64,000 nt of DNA, from the NCBI RefSeq assembly GCF_003732275.1, contig NZ_MOBM01000020.1, forward strand, positions 62,001 to 126,000, read 5' to 3'. Source of the DNA: Pseudomonas frederiksbergensis. GTDB lineage: Bacteria > Pseudomonadota > Gammaproteobacteria > Pseudomonadales > Pseudomonadaceae. A model generated the notes under the pieces. That model worked only from the letters and a program-made list of their open reading frames with translations. It did no database searches and was not told the DNA's origin. Shown here in pieces: positions 45,160-55,286 of the stretch; the first letter of the stretch is position 1, and every line of letters starts with the position of its first letter. Made by a program: the position numbers and the translations under genes.

Positions 45160-46473
45160 ATGAACAAACTGGAAGTCAGATACACCACGCTACGCGACGC
45201 TTTCACATTGTTTGGCGTGCTGTTCTATATCCAGGTCATCGGATTTTTTTTCGGGCTGGCTGATGCGTCGAGTCTGGATGCCGCCGAAAAAGACCTCGAA
45301 GGCAACGTGGTCAACCAGATCTGCGGCCTGATCACCCTGCTGGTTCCGCTGTTCTTTTTCATCCGCAACAAGGTCTTCATCAGCAAAAGCTTTTACAGGA
45401 ACAACGCCTTCCTGCTGATATTCATGCTCAGCCTGGCCGTATCGATCAGTTGGTCCTACGACCCGGTGTTGAGTTTCAAACGTTTTGTGGCGTTGATCAG
45501 CATGGTGTTCTTTGCAGGGTTCATCGCCTACAACTACAGCCTCGAGAAAATCGCCTTCATGCTCGGCTGCACCATCGGCGCCGCCGCGTTTTTCGGCTTG
45601 ATATTCGCGCTGGTAAGGCCGGACATCGCCTTCATTTACGGCGGTATTCGCGATGGTGCGTTCAAGGGGATCTTCCCGGAAAAAAACGCTGGCGCCCGGC
45701 TCAACGCGATTGCCATTCTGTTACTGCTGCCGATGATCCGTCAGCGCAATCCCTGGGCCATCATCTGCTCGTTATTCTCGCTGATCGCGATTGCTCTGGC
45801 CCAATCTGCCACAGCAGTAGCGCTGATTGTTGCTGGCGCAGTGAGCTATTGGTACTTCCTCACACTGATCCGCTTGCACATCAACCGCTCACTGACAGCA
45901 TTCCTCGGTACGACAATCGTCTATTTGCTGATCTGCCTTTTTCTATACGGCAATTACACCCTGCTGCTGGAGCTGATGGGGCGTGACGCATCACTCACCG
46001 ACCGCACGCTGATCTGGGACTTGCTCACACCGCTGATCGACGCCGAATTCCTCAAGGGTTACGGCTTCGGCGCTTTCTGGTCCAGCCCGGGTGCCGAGAC
46101 ATTCATCAATCGCTGGGGTTACATCGGCAATGCCCACAGCGGCTACATGGAGACCTTGCTCAACGGCGGCGTCATTCAGCTGACAGCGCTGATCCTGATG
46201 CTGATCGAGGCGCTGACCAAACACTATCGGGCCGTGGTGGCTGATCAGTCAGCACGGTTTCACGCCAGCGCGATGGTCATCATCGGATCGTTCATGCTCA
46301 CCAACTATGTGGCGTATGTCGTTCCCAATTACCGCTCCGCAGAGTTTCTGGTGTTCTGCATTCTGGCTCTGTCCTTTCGGCATCACCACGTGACATACCC
46401 CCAGTTGTCACCCGCAACCCTGCATCAACGTCCGCCTGCCAAGGCACTACCACCCGACTCGGCCAAGGCGTAA
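45160..46473 (+). CDS. O-antigen ligase/polymerase-family protein (Wzy)
   Basis: A 437-residue membrane protein with about ten to twelve helices and a large periplasmic loop containing GYGFGAFWSSPGAETFI and NAHSGYMETLLNGG, the Wzy_C/O-antigen-ligase signature region with its conserved His. In an operon with a flippase and a Wzc-like co-polymerase it is the repeat-unit polymerase rather than a lipopolysaccharide ligase. Confidence 0.85.
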   Translation: MNKLEVRYTTLRDAFTLFGVLFYIQVIGFFFGLADASSLDAAEKDLEGNVVNQICGLITLLVPLFFFIRNKVFISKSFYRNNAFLLIFMLSLAVSISWSYDPVLSFKRFVALISMVFFAGFIAYNYSLEKIAFMLGCTIGAAAFFGLIFALVRPDIAFIYGGIRDGAFKGIFPEKNAGARLNAIAILLLLPMIRQRNPWAIICSLFSLIAIALAQSATAVALIVAGAVSYWYFLTLIRLHINRSLTAFLGTTIVYLLICLFLYGNYTLLLELMGRDASLTDRTLIWDLLTPLIDAEFLKGYGFGAFWSSPGAETFINRWGYIGNAHSGYMETLLNGGVIQLTALILMLIEALTKHYRAVVADQSARFHASAMVIIGSFMLTNYVAYVVPNYRSAEFLVFCILALSFRHHHVTYPQLSPATLHQRPPAKALPPDSAKA

Positions 46474-46490
46474 CAAAAGGAGAACTAACC

Positions 46491-47444
46491 GTGCCAGACC
46501 AAGCCCCCCCTTCACCCCATTCAGTGTGCGTCATAATCGCGATGTACAACGGCGCCGACAGCATTGAACAAACACTGGCGTCCGTGGCCGGGCAAACGCG
46601 ACTGCCCGATCACGTCATCGTCATCGACGATGGTTCCACCGATGATGGCCCCCAACGGGTCAAGGACTTCGCGGCGCCGTTTCGCCTGACGCTGTTGCAC
46701 CAAGCCAACGAAGGCCAGGCCAGCGCCCGCAACCACGGACTGCAGCACTCTGAAGAGACTTTTGTGGCGTTTCTCGATGCCGATGACAGATGGTATCCGC
46801 AAAAACTGGAGCAACAAGTGGCACTGTTTGACGAACTGAGTCGTCAGGGACGGCCGGTGGGGCTGGTAGATTGCTACGTGCATAACGATTACAGCGACGG
46901 CAAGCGAATACTGGAAAACCGGCAAAAAAACGGTAGGCATTTCGACGATTTCATCCGCGCCAACGTCCTCAATGGCGTGTCCTCCGCGATGGTCAGACGC
47001 GACGTGATCATGCAACTCGGCGGCTTCAATGCCAGCCTGCGTTACTCCGAAGACCGCTTCATGTGGACCCGGATCGCCGAACACTGGGAGATCCACACGG
47101 TGCCAGAGGTGCTGCTGCAGCGCATGGTCAACAGCGCCAACATGACCGCGCAACCGACAAGGTACTACCCGTACAAGATCAGGTTCATCGAAGCGTTCCT
47201 CGCCCTCTATGGCGCGCAGCTCAGCAAGCAGCAACGGATCGATTTCGCGCTGGGCAGCCACAGCGACTTTCTCGAACTGTTTTCCCGCAGAGGCGAGCAT
47301 GCCCAGGTGATCGGTGTGTACCGGCGAATGCTGGAGTATTCCTGGCAAACGCTGATCTTCAGAAACGGCAAACCGACATTGCGCTTCCTCTACGCGTGCG
47401 TCCGATCATTGCGCAAGCCAGCTGCGTCAACCACCGCTCATTGA
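46491..47444 (+). CDS. GT2-family glycosyltransferase
   Basis: A 317-residue inverting GT-A enzyme. The donor-binding pair is clear: VIDDGSTDDGP near residue 45 and the DxD-type FLDADDRWYP near 93. It starts with GTG, supported by AAGGAG eight bases upstream. It is the fourth glycosyltransferase after the initiating enzyme, suggesting a repeat unit of about five sugars if each acts once. Confidence 0.9.
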   Translation: MPDQAPPSPHSVCVIIAMYNGADSIEQTLASVAGQTRLPDHVIVIDDGSTDDGPQRVKDFAAPFRLTLLHQANEGQASARNHGLQHSEETFVAFLDADDRWYPQKLEQQVALFDELSRQGRPVGLVDCYVHNDYSDGKRILENRQKNGRHFDDFIRANVLNGVSSAMVRRDVIMQLGGFNASLRYSEDRFMWTRIAEHWEIHTVPEVLLQRMVNSANMTAQPTRYYPYKIRFIEAFLALYGAQLSKQQRIDFALGSHSDFLELFSRRGEHAQVIGVYRRMLEYSWQTLIFRNGKPTLRFLYACVRSLRKPAASTTAH

Positions 47445-47457
47445 GCCGGTATCCGCC

Positions 47458-48876
47458 ATGGCCAATCACCGACTGGTTAAATTGATCTGGATTTTCACCG
47501 AGAAATTCGGCCTGATTTTCCTGTCGATGATTACCTTTGTCGCATATGCCAGGCTGCTGTCGCCCACAGAGTTGGGTGTGGGCACGGTCATCATTGCCAT
47601 CGTCGAGTTGATCGGCATGATTTATTCCTCGGTTCTGGAAGACCCGCTGGTACGACTCGAGCGGCTGGAAGACAAACACATCGCCACAGCTTTCTGGGCG
47701 TCGGTACTCGTCAGCCTGGCGTCCATCGTCGTCATCTCGGGCGCAGCGATTCTGTACGCGCCCGACCCGATTCTGCAATGGATGACGGCGGTGGCCTCGG
47801 TAAAAATCCTGTTCACCATGATGGCGCGGGTCTATGTGGCGCAAATGCGCCGTAGCGGCAACTTCAGGATGCTGGCGTCGCGCACGCTGCTGGGCAAGGT
47901 GTGTGGTGGCGTGGGCGGCATCGCTGTCGCGCTCTGGGGATTGGGCGCCTGGGCGGTCATTGCCCAGGCACTGATCATGGAGTTCGTGTCCATTATCGTA
48001 TTGATGCGCGCAGACCCGCGCCGCATTGCCTTTTACATTGACGGCCCGCTCTTGCGCGAACTGTTGAAAGCCGGCGCACCGGTTGCCGTCAACGCGCTGA
48101 GTTCGCAAACGCTACAGCGCGGGGTCACCGTCATCCTGGGCATGACGGCCGGCACCAACGCGGTTGGCATGTTCAACATGGCGATGCGCATCATCGATCT
48201 GCCGCGCACGGCGATCTATCACGGCCTGATCAGTTATGCGCTGCCGGTGTTTGCCCGACGCAGCGCCGATCCGTCGCGGTTACGCGCGATCATCAGCGAT
48301 TCGACCGCCGTCAGCTGCTTCCTGTTGACACCCCTGTTCATCGGCATCGCACTCACGGCGCACGACCTGATCCTGTTGATCTTCGGCGCCAAATGGACCG
48401 AGGCCATTCCCCTGCTGCAAGTGCTTGCGTGCACAGCAGCCATCGGTAATACCGCCATGTACGCCACGACCGCACTGGTCGCGGTCAATTGCAGCCACCT
48501 GACCATCAAGGCCGAAGTGGCAACCACCGTATTGGCACTGGCGCTGGTCTATGGCTTCGGCAGCCTCTATGGCGGCATGGCCGCCGCCCTCGCCCTGCTG
48601 GCCCGGATGGCGATCATCACGCCACTGCAAATCCGCGGGTTGAACAGTGCAATCGGCTATGGCTGGCGGCGATTTTTCGAAACCAACTATCGCAGCGTGA
48701 TTGCTTCGTTCGTCATGGCAGCGATCGTCCTGATGGTTTCTTCCCGCCTGGGTGTTCAGGGCTACTTGCACCTGATCTGCAGCATCGTGGTTGGCGCACT
48801 GAGTTATGCCGTGGCGTATAGCGTGATGCATCCGCGCTGGCCGCAAGAATTCAAATCGGTTTTCACCACCCGCTGA
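47458..48876 (+). CDS. Polysaccharide flippase (Wzx, MOP superfamily)
   Basis: A 472-residue protein with twelve to fourteen predicted helices and the polysaccharide-synthesis-protein pattern (YARLLSPTELGVGTVIIA; GVTVILGMTAGTNAVGMFN). It should turn the lipid-linked repeat unit across the inner membrane to the polymerase. It follows the GT2 gene by 13 bp. Confidence 0.88.
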   Translation: MANHRLVKLIWIFTEKFGLIFLSMITFVAYARLLSPTELGVGTVIIAIVELIGMIYSSVLEDPLVRLERLEDKHIATAFWASVLVSLASIVVISGAAILYAPDPILQWMTAVASVKILFTMMARVYVAQMRRSGNFRMLASRTLLGKVCGGVGGIAVALWGLGAWAVIAQALIMEFVSIIVLMRADPRRIAFYIDGPLLRELLKAGAPVAVNALSSQTLQRGVTVILGMTAGTNAVGMFNMAMRIIDLPRTAIYHGLISYALPVFARRSADPSRLRAIISDSTAVSCFLLTPLFIGIALTAHDLILLIFGAKWTEAIPLLQVLACTAAIGNTAMYATTALVAVNCSHLTIKAEVATTVLALALVYGFGSLYGGMAAALALLARMAIITPLQIRGLNSAIGYGWRRFFETNYRSVIASFVMAAIVLMVSSRLGVQGYLHLICSIVVGALSYAVAYSVMHPRWPQEFKSVFTTR

Positions 48877-48959
48877 GAGGACACACCCGACAAGCTTTTC
48901 CCTTCCCGGATCACATTCTCCTGACTCGTGCAATTTCCTTGTGACAGGAACGCCTCATC

Positions 48960-50024
48960 ATGCACAAAACCACGTTGATTACCGGCGGGGCTGGATACAT
49001 CGGCTCCCATACCACCCTGACCCTGATTGACGCCGGTCGACAGGTGCTGGTCCTCGATAACCTGTGTAACAGCTGCCGCGAGTCGCTCGCGCGCCTGAAG
49101 TATCTGACTCGCAAGCGAGTCGATTTCATTGAAGGCGATATTCGCGATAGCCACCTGCTCGACGATATCTTCAGCCGCTACGACATCGATGCCGTGGTGC
49201 ACTTTGCCGGTCTCAAATCCGTGGAGGAAAGCGTTCGAAAGCCGCTGGATTATTACGCCAACAATGTGGTCGGCACGCTCAATCTCTGCCATGCAATGGC
49301 CCGCCACGAAGTCTTCAAACTGGTGTTCAGCTCATCGGCCACCGTGTATGGCGCCCCCCGGCAGATACCGCTCATCGAAGACCTGGGCGCAGGCAAACCG
49401 ATCAATCCCTATGGCCGCACCAAGCTGCTGATCGAAGAGTTGCTCACCGACCTGTGCCTGTCCGATCCGCAATGGAGCATTGCGGTGTTGCGCTACTTCA
49501 ACCCGATTGGTGCTCACGAAAGCGGGCTGATCGGAGAAAACCCCAATGGCAAGCCCAACAACTTGCTGCCTTGCCTGACACGGGTCGCGATGAGGCAAGT
49601 GCCCGAACTCATGGTGTACGGCAGCGACTATCCCACTGTCGACGGAACGTGCGTGCGCGATTACGTCCATGTGGTCGACCTTGCCGATGGCCATCTCAAA
49701 GCGTTGCGGGCGTTGCAGAACACAAACGGCATCCACGTCTGGAACCTGGGAACAGGCATTGGCCACAGCGTGCTGCAGATCATCCACAGCTTCGAGGACA
49801 TTACGGGTATTACCATCCCCTTCCGGTTCGCACCGCGCCGCGACGGTGATATCGCCGAATGCTGGGCCGATCCCACCAAGGCAGGGCGTGATCTAGGCTG
49901 GTACGCACAGCGCGACCTGATGCAAATGATCATCGACACCTGGCGATGGCAATTGTGTAATCCGCAAGGGTACCGCTCCCAACCCGGATTGGCGGCATCG
50001 ATTGCGTTAAAGCAATGGGTATGA
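48960..50024 (+). CDS. galE: UDP-glucose 4-epimerase
   Basis: A 354-residue extended SDR enzyme. NAD motif GGAGYIGSHT at 7-16, catalytic serine in SSSATVYG, and the Tyr-x3-Lys pair in NPYGRTKLL. It interconverts UDP-glucose and UDP-galactose, so the polymer probably contains galactose. It lies 83 bp after the flippase. A role with N-acetylated sugars cannot be excluded. Confidence 0.92.
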   Translation: MHKTTLITGGAGYIGSHTTLTLIDAGRQVLVLDNLCNSCRESLARLKYLTRKRVDFIEGDIRDSHLLDDIFSRYDIDAVVHFAGLKSVEESVRKPLDYYANNVVGTLNLCHAMARHEVFKLVFSSSATVYGAPRQIPLIEDLGAGKPINPYGRTKLLIEELLTDLCLSDPQWSIAVLRYFNPIGAHESGLIGENPNGKPNNLLPCLTRVAMRQVPELMVYGSDYPTVDGTCVRDYVHVVDLADGHLKALRALQNTNGIHVWNLGTGIGHSVLQIIHSFEDITGITIPFRFAPRRDGDIAECWADPTKAGRDLGWYAQRDLMQMIIDTWRWQLCNPQGYRSQPGLAASIALKQWV

Positions 50025-51493
50025 GCAGGTTCATTCTTTTGGCGACCCTGCTATCGGTCGTTTGCAACGCGTCGGGGGACACTCCCCCGCCGCTGGCCAA
50101 CGGCCTGGTGCTGTGGCTCGACGCTGCCGACGCCTCGAAAATGACCCTCGATGCCCACGGCCGTCTCTTGCGCTGGCACGACAAATCCGGCAAGTCCAAC
50201 GACGCTGCCGTAGACGATGCAGCAAGCAACGCGCTGCCGCTGCGCGTGGAACACGCCATGAATGGCCATGCGGTGGTGCGTTTCAGCGGTGCTTCGGCGT
50301 TCCTCGGCAAGGCGATTCGCGCTGCAAAAGGCCCCGTTACCCTATTGATCGTGTCACGCAGACTGACCGAACAAAGCAGCGGTGAGACCTGGCAGCGACT
50401 GTTCAGTTCGCGCCCGATAATCGCCGATAACGACAACGTGTCGCCGAACTTCGCGATCAGCGTGCAACAGCCCACCGCCTACGACCCGACCCTGTTCTTC
50501 CTGGAACTCAATGACGTGCCCATCGGCCCCTATGCGGTGGGGCGCAACGTGGTCGGCAGCATCGAAGACCTGCGCGGCGACATCGCCGAAGTACTGGTGT
50601 ACGACCGCCACGTGGCGTCCCTGGAGGAACGGCAGCGTGTATTTCAATATCTGGCGAACAAGTGGTCCGTCGCCCTCCCCAAGGCCGCCAATTCCTGGAC
50701 CCGCGTCGGCCCGCTGGGAACGGTACCGGAACGGACCAACGCCAAACTGCCGCTGTCCGATCAGGGCAATACCGGACAGTGGATTCTGGACTCCCAATTT
50801 TCCGACGACTTCGATGACACGACCCTCAACGCCAGTCGCTGGCACGTCAACAATGCCACGGGCACCGAGTCGCTCGGGCGTAAGCCGGCGTTGTTCACGC
50901 CGGACAATGCCTACCTGAGCGATGGCCATCTGAACATCGTTTTCCGCAAGGAAACCTTGCCGCAAAAATACGTACGACTCGGATATGAAGGTTATAGCTC
51001 GGCGATGGTCCGTACTATCGAGCGCAGTTTTTACGGCTACTACGAAGCCCGCGCCAAACCGATGGACTCGGCAGGCTCCAGCGCCTTCTGGCTCGCATGG
51101 ACGGGGCTTGCCGATAACGCCACGGAAATCGACATCTTCGAAATCGGCGGCAAGACCAAAAACGCCTCCTTCGACCGTCGGTACAACATGAACGCCCACG
51201 TTTGGGCCACGCCGCAAGGCACCGAGCATCTGAGCGATGGCAGCAGCTGGATCAGCCCTTGGCGGCTGGCCAGCGCATTTCATGTCTACGGTTTCGATTG
51301 GCAGCCCGACACGTTGCGCTGGTACGTCGACGGCGTACTGGTGCGCGAGGCAAAGAACACCCACTGGTTCTTCCCGATGGAGATCGTCTTTGACAGCGAG
51401 GCCATGTGGAATTGGTTCGGCGTTGTCGACGACGCCGACCTGCCCTCCACCTTCAGCGTGGACTACCTCAAGGTGTGGCGTCGTGGTAAATAG
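50015..51493 (+). CDS. Secreted glycoside hydrolase family 16 with N-terminal LamG-like domain
   Basis: A 492-residue exported protein. A signal peptide (about 20 residues) leads to a concanavalin-like module of about 200 residues (LVLWLDAADASKM, GDIAEVLVYDR). The GH16 domain follows, with the catalytic motif in ATEIDIFEIGG: nucleophile Glu, Asp and acid/base Glu in the EIDIFE pattern. It overlaps galE by ten bases, or by four if the ATG at 50021 is used. A GH16 in an exopolysaccharide operon probably trims or releases the polymer, and would favour β-linked glucose or galactose, in line with galE. Confidence 0.88.
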   Translation: MGMSRFILLATLLSVVCNASGDTPPPLANGLVLWLDAADASKMTLDAHGRLLRWHDKSGKSNDAAVDDAASNALPLRVEHAMNGHAVVRFSGASAFLGKAIRAAKGPVTLLIVSRRLTEQSSGETWQRLFSSRPIIADNDNVSPNFAISVQQPTAYDPTLFFLELNDVPIGPYAVGRNVVGSIEDLRGDIAEVLVYDRHVASLEERQRVFQYLANKWSVALPKAANSWTRVGPLGTVPERTNAKLPLSDQGNTGQWILDSQFSDDFDDTTLNASRWHVNNATGTESLGRKPALFTPDNAYLSDGHLNIVFRKETLPQKYVRLGYEGYSSAMVRTIERSFYGYYEARAKPMDSAGSSAFWLAWTGLADNATEIDIFEIGGKTKNASFDRRYNMNAHVWATPQGTEHLSDGSSWISPWRLASAFHVYGFDWQPDTLRWYVDGVLVREAKNTHWFFPMEIVFDSEAMWNWFGVVDDADLPSTFSVDYLKVWRRGK

Positions 51494-51553
51494 CCTGGCT
51501 CCTGCACTGCACGACCCAAAAACCTGGAACACCCCATAAAAGAGGTCGCAACA

Positions 51554-51847
51554 ATGAACGGTACGATGACTTCCGATCAAGCGATAGCCTGCCTAAACCT
51601 GGCGCTTGAACGTAACAAACAACTGTTCAGCGAAGCCTATCATTTGAGCCATGCCGCCCTTGATCTTCTCGATCAGCCCCACATGGACATAGAGAAATTC
51701 ACGCAGTATCAGAAGAAAAGAAAGCAGGCCGATCTTAAATACCTGGAAGCCATCGAGCACTTGCGATTAATCATGGCTGAGTACCCTGTCCGTCTCTTCT
51801 CAACGGAGAACTTAATCCATCAGCCGCAGGTTTCGGCTGAAGAATGA
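51554..51847 (+). CDS. Small protein of unknown function at the end of the exopolysaccharide operon
   Basis: A 97-residue, soluble-looking, helix-rich protein with many charged residues (FTQYQKKRKQADLKYLEAIE). AGAGG stands before the ATG at 51554, and the gap to the GH16 gene is 60 bp, so it is likely translated and in the operon. No signal peptide, membrane segment or recognised motif is seen. Confidence 0.65.
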   Translation: MNGTMTSDQAIACLNLALERNKQLFSEAYHLSHAALDLLDQPHMDIEKFTQYQKKRKQADLKYLEAIEHLRLIMAEYPVRLFSTENLIHQPQVSAEE

Positions 51848-51862
51848 TGACGAAATCTGACC

Positions 51863-52117
51863 TCAGCGAGTCGCTGATTCACCAAGGATGAACACCATCA
51901 TCATCAGGAGCCACAGCAGATACAGCCAACCAAACAGCCGCACCCAGCCCCGATGGCGATAGAGGCCCAGGTAAAATATCAACAGCAGCAAAAACTGCCC
52001 GACAGCGGCAAGCATGATCAGGCTGCTGTTGCGCGGCCAGAACAGCGCCACCAGCACTTCTACCGCCAGAAGCAGCAGCAAGCCGACATAGACTTTCAAC
52101 GCGTTCGCCGTGCTCAT
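51863..52117 (-). CDS. Cytochrome c oxidase subunit IV (prokaryotic, small)
   Basis: An 84-residue protein of three predicted helices (VYVGLLLLLAVEVLVALFWP, LAAVGQFLLLLIFYLGLY, LYLLWLLMMMVFIL), the pattern of subunit IV in caa3-type oxidases. The ATG at 52117 lies one base after the subunit III stop; the longer frame would overlap that gene. It is the last gene of the respiratory operon. Confidence 0.82.
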   Translation of the reverse strand: MSTANALKVYVGLLLLLAVEVLVALFWPRNSSLIMLAAVGQFLLLLIFYLGLYRHRGWVRLFGWLYLLWLLMMMVFILGESATR

Positions 52118-52118
52118 C

Positions 52119-52760
52119 TCAGCGCCCCACCAGGTAGAGGGTCGGAAACAACAGGATCCAGATCCCGTCCACCAGATGCCAATACAGAGTGACCATTTCC
52201 AGACGCGTGCGCGCCCCACGCTCTGACAGGTTGTCTGGTGCGAGTCGCACGTAGAGCCATAGCCCCAAACCGACCGCCACCAGCACGTGTACGCCGTGCA
52301 GCGCCGTGGCGATGAAATACAGGTTCATGAACAAGTGTGCTGACGGCAGATACAGTGGTGAGTCCGCGGCGAAACCTGGCAGCAGCCCTTCGCGGTATTC
52401 AAGACTGTATTCGACGCCTTTGCAGGCCAGAAACAGTACGCCCAGCAGCGCCGCACCCAGCAGGCAACGGCGCAAACGAAGCGCTTTCCCCTGCTCACTG
52501 ACCGCCAGCGCCAGAGTCATCAGCAAACTGCTGGTCAACAAAATGAACGTGTTGGCCGTTGCCAGTTGCCAGTGCAAACCCGCCACCGCTTCCACCACGC
52601 CGTCGGGGTGCTGCAGTCGGTACAACCACGCCACCATGATCAGGCTGCCGAACATCATCGCTTCGGTGGCCAGAAACAGCCACATACCCAGCCTCGCGGC
52701 CTCACGCTGCTGCGCCCAGGCCACGAAGGGCTCGGCGGGCCTCTCGTCAGACCGGATCAC
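52119..52760 (-). CDS. ctaE: Cytochrome c oxidase subunit III
   Basis: A 213-residue protein with about five helices, of the heme-copper oxidase subunit III family ([19 protein letters not shown] near the start; [34 protein letters not shown] at the end). The GTG at 52760, with GAGG six bases upstream and a short overlap with subunit I, is preferred to the ATG at 52784. It supports oxygen delivery to the active site in subunit I. Confidence 0.88.
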   Translation of the reverse strand: MIRSDERPAEPFVAWAQQREAARLGMWLFLATEAMMFGSLIMVAWLYRLQHPDGVVEAVAGLHWQLATANTFILLTSSLLMTLALAVSEQGKALRLRRCLLGAALLGVLFLACKGVEYSLEYREGLLPGFAADSPLYLPSAHLFMNLYFIATALHGVHVLVAVGLGLWLYVRLAPDNLSERGARTRLEMVTLYWHLVDGIWILLFPTLYLVGR

Positions 52761-54345
52761 GGCGCGCCTCGGGAGAATAATCATAGGCTTCGAAATCCAC
52801 CGTCACCGGTGCTTCGAAGTTGTGCAGCGGCGGCGGTGACGGCACGCGCCACTCAAGGCCGGCCGCCTCCCAGGGATTCATCGGCGCCCGCTCGCCCCAG
52901 CGCAAGGAGCCGAGCAGGTAGAAGAACGGCAACACGTAAGCCAGGGCCAGAATCGAGGCCCCGGCCGAAGACAGTACGTTGAGGAACTGAAAATCCGGGT
53001 CATAGGCGTGATAGCGCCGGGGCATGCCCAGATACCCGAGCAGGAATTGCGGAAAAAACGTCAGGTTGAAACCGCAAAAAATCAGCACCGCGGTGATCTT
53101 GCCCCACAGCTGCGAATACAGGCGTCCGGTGATTTTCGGCCACCAGAAATGCAACGCACCAAAGTACCCGGCCACCGCCGCGCCAACCATGATGTAGTGG
53201 AAGTGAGCGACCACAAAATAGGTGTCATGGGCATGCAGGTCGGCGGCGAGCAGCGCCAGGAACAACCCGGTCACCCCGCCGATAATGAACAACCCGATAA
53301 AGGTCAGGGCAAACAGAAACGGCGCATGCAGGGTCAAGTCGCTTTTGTATAGGGTCGCGCTCCAGTTATAGGCCTTGATCGCCGACGGAATCGACACCAG
53401 GAAACTCAGCAGCGAGAACACCAGGCTGGCATACATCGACTGCCCGGCGACAAACATGTGATGCCCCCAGACCAGGAAACCGATCACCGCAATCGCCACG
53501 CTGGACCAGGCGACAAAGCGATAGCCAAAGATGCGCTTGTGCCCCGCCGCAGTGATCAGTTCGCTGACCACCCCCATCGCGGGCAGGATCATGATGTACA
53601 CCGCCGGGTGACTGTAGAACCAGAACAGGTGCTGGAACAGCAACGGATCGCCGCCCAGGCGCGGGTCGAATACGCCAATGTTGAACAGATGCTCGGCGGC
53701 CACCAGCAACAAAGTAATTGCCAGCACCGGAGTCGCCAGCACCAGAATGATCGAGGTGGCGTACATCGCCCAGATGAATAGCGGCAGACGCATCCAGTTC
53801 ATGCCCGGCGCGCGAAGGGTATGCACGGTGACGATGATGTTGATGCCGGTGAAGATCGAGGAAAACCCGGCGATGAACACACCGCAGATCACCGCCACCA
53901 CGTGGCCGTTGCTGAACATCGTCGACAGCGGCGTGTAGAAGGTCCAGCCGGTATCGACCCCGCCGAGAAGCAACGCCAGCAACGTGAACAACCCACCGCC
54001 GAGCAGCAGGTACCAACTGAACAGATTAAGACGCGGAAACGCCATGTCCCGGGCGCCGATCATGATCGGCACCAGGAAGTTGCCGAACACGCTGGGGATT
54101 GATGGAATCAGAAAAAACCAGACCATGATTACCCCGTGCAGGGTAAACGCACGGTTGTAGCCGTCGGCGGTCAACAGGTCGCCTTGGGGCGTGACCAGTT
54201 CGATGCGGATCAGGGTCGCGGCCAACCCGCCGGCGAAAAAGAAGAAGGTCACCGTGACCATGTACAGCACAGCAATGCGCTTGTGGTCCAGGGTCAGAAA
54301 CCACGAGAGCAAACCTTGTTGATGCAAATAACTGGGTGCGCTCAT
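52747..54345 (-). CDS. ctaD: Cytochrome c oxidase subunit I, A2-type (caa3)
   Basis: A 532-residue catalytic subunit with twelve helices. It has the CuB/cross-link region as [18 protein letters not shown], followed by [10 protein letters not shown] and the heme-ligand segment [18 protein letters not shown]. The usual Glu of the D-channel (GHPEVY) is replaced by the YSHPAV form that defines A2-type oxidases. The K-channel lysine is present in PSAIKAYNW. It reduces oxygen to water and pumps protons. No heme A synthesis gene is in the window. Confidence 0.95.
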   Translation of the reverse strand: MSAPSYLHQQGLLSWFLTLDHKRIAVLYMVTVTFFFFAGGLAATLIRIELVTPQGDLLTADGYNRAFTLHGVIMVWFFLIPSIPSVFGNFLVPIMIGARDMAFPRLNLFSWYLLLGGGLFTLLALLLGGVDTGWTFYTPLSTMFSNGHVVAVICGVFIAGFSSIFTGINIIVTVHTLRAPGMNWMRLPLFIWAMYATSIILVLATPVLAITLLLVAAEHLFNIGVFDPRLGGDPLLFQHLFWFYSHPAVYIMILPAMGVVSELITAAGHKRIFGYRFVAWSSVAIAVIGFLVWGHHMFVAGQSMYASLVFSLLSFLVSIPSAIKAYNWSATLYKSDLTLHAPFLFALTFIGLFIIGGVTGLFLALLAADLHAHDTYFVVAHFHYIMVGAAVAGYFGALHFWWPKITGRLYSQLWGKITAVLIFCGFNLTFFPQFLLGYLGMPRRYHAYDPDFQFLNVLSSAGASILALAYVLPFFYLLGSLRWGERAPMNPWEAAGLEWRVPSPPPLHNFEAPVTVDFEAYDYSPEARRDPV

Positions 54346-55286
54346 TTCGGATCCCCGGAAGCCGTGGCGGGCAACGAGCGCAGGTAAGCCACCAGACGCT
54401 GCACGGCTTCTTCGTCCAACAGGTTGCTATACGTTGGCATGATCGGCAGGTAACCCGTCACCAGGTGTTTTTGTGGCAACACAATGCTGTCGCGCAGGTA
54501 GGCATCGTCTGCCACGACCTGGCTGCCGTCGGCCAGGCGCACCGTTCGATTGAACACGCCAGCCAAGGGCGGCGCGTTGCCGGAGTCGTGGCAACTGCCG
54601 CAGCCGTATTGGCGGTACAAGGTCTCGCCCTGGCTGATCAGGTCGGTGGTGCTGCCGTTGTCCTGCAGCCATTGCTGGTAGTCACCCGGGTCGAGCACCA
54701 CCAGCCGGGCGAGCATCGCCGCATGATCGGTGCCGCAGTATTCAGCGCAATAGACCTGATAGGTGCCGCTGTGTTCGGCCTGGAACCAGAGCATGCTGTA
54801 ACGCTGCGGCAACACGTCTTGCTTGATTCGCAGACTGGGGAAAAACAGGCTGTGGATCACGTCTTCGGAAATCATCGTCAGCTTCACCGGACGCCTCGCC
54901 GGGACGTGCAAGGTGTTGATCTCACGCTGCCCGCCCTGATGCTGAAATTTCCACATCCATTGCCGCGCCGTGACCTGGATTTCCAGGGCATCGGCCGGAG
55001 GCGTGCGGGCGAAAAAGAACAGCCGTGCCGAAAACAGAAAAATCACCAGCGAGCCAATGAACGGCAAGATGATCCAGGCCAGTTCGATCGGCAGATTGCT
55101 CTGCGCCCGATGATCCCGATTCGCCTCGCGCCCGCGTCGATAGCGCCAGATAAACATCCAAAGCGCGACAAATACTGGCACTACAAACAACGCCATCATC
55201 CCGGTGAAGCCGATCACCAGCCAATCGACCGAGGCGGCGTAGTCCGAGCCCTGCACGGGCCACAAGCGCAGGAAGTGTTCGTTCAT
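54342..55286 (-). CDS. ctaC: Cytochrome c oxidase subunit II with fused cytochrome c domain
   Basis: A 314-residue protein: two N-terminal helices, a cupredoxin domain with the CuA ligands in [13 protein letters not shown], then a C-terminal cytochrome c domain with CGSCH and an axial Met in [11 protein letters not shown]. The fusion marks a caa3 oxidase, which can take electrons directly from a membrane complex. It overlaps both neighbours by four bases. Confidence 0.95.
   Translation of the reverse strand: MNEHFLRLWPVQGSDYAASVDWLVIGFTGMMALFVVPVFVALWMFIWRYRRGREANRDHRAQSNLPIELAWIILPFIGSLVIFLFSARLFFFARTPPADALEIQVTARQWMWKFQHQGGQREINTLHVPARRPVKLTMISEDVIHSLFFPSLRIKQDVLPQRYSMLWFQAEHSGTYQVYCAEYCGTDHAAMLARLVVLDPGDYQQWLQDNGSTTDLISQGETLYRQYGCGSCHDSGNAPPLAGVFNRTVRLADGSQVVADDAYLRDSIVLPQKHLVTGYLPIMPTYSNLLDEEAVQRLVAYLRSLPATASGDPK

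Noticed and set aside
45160..46473. O-antigen ligase acting on lipopolysaccharide
   Set aside because: The shared domain cannot distinguish ligase from polymerase, but the operon has a flippase and a co-polymerase and otherwise no polymerase.
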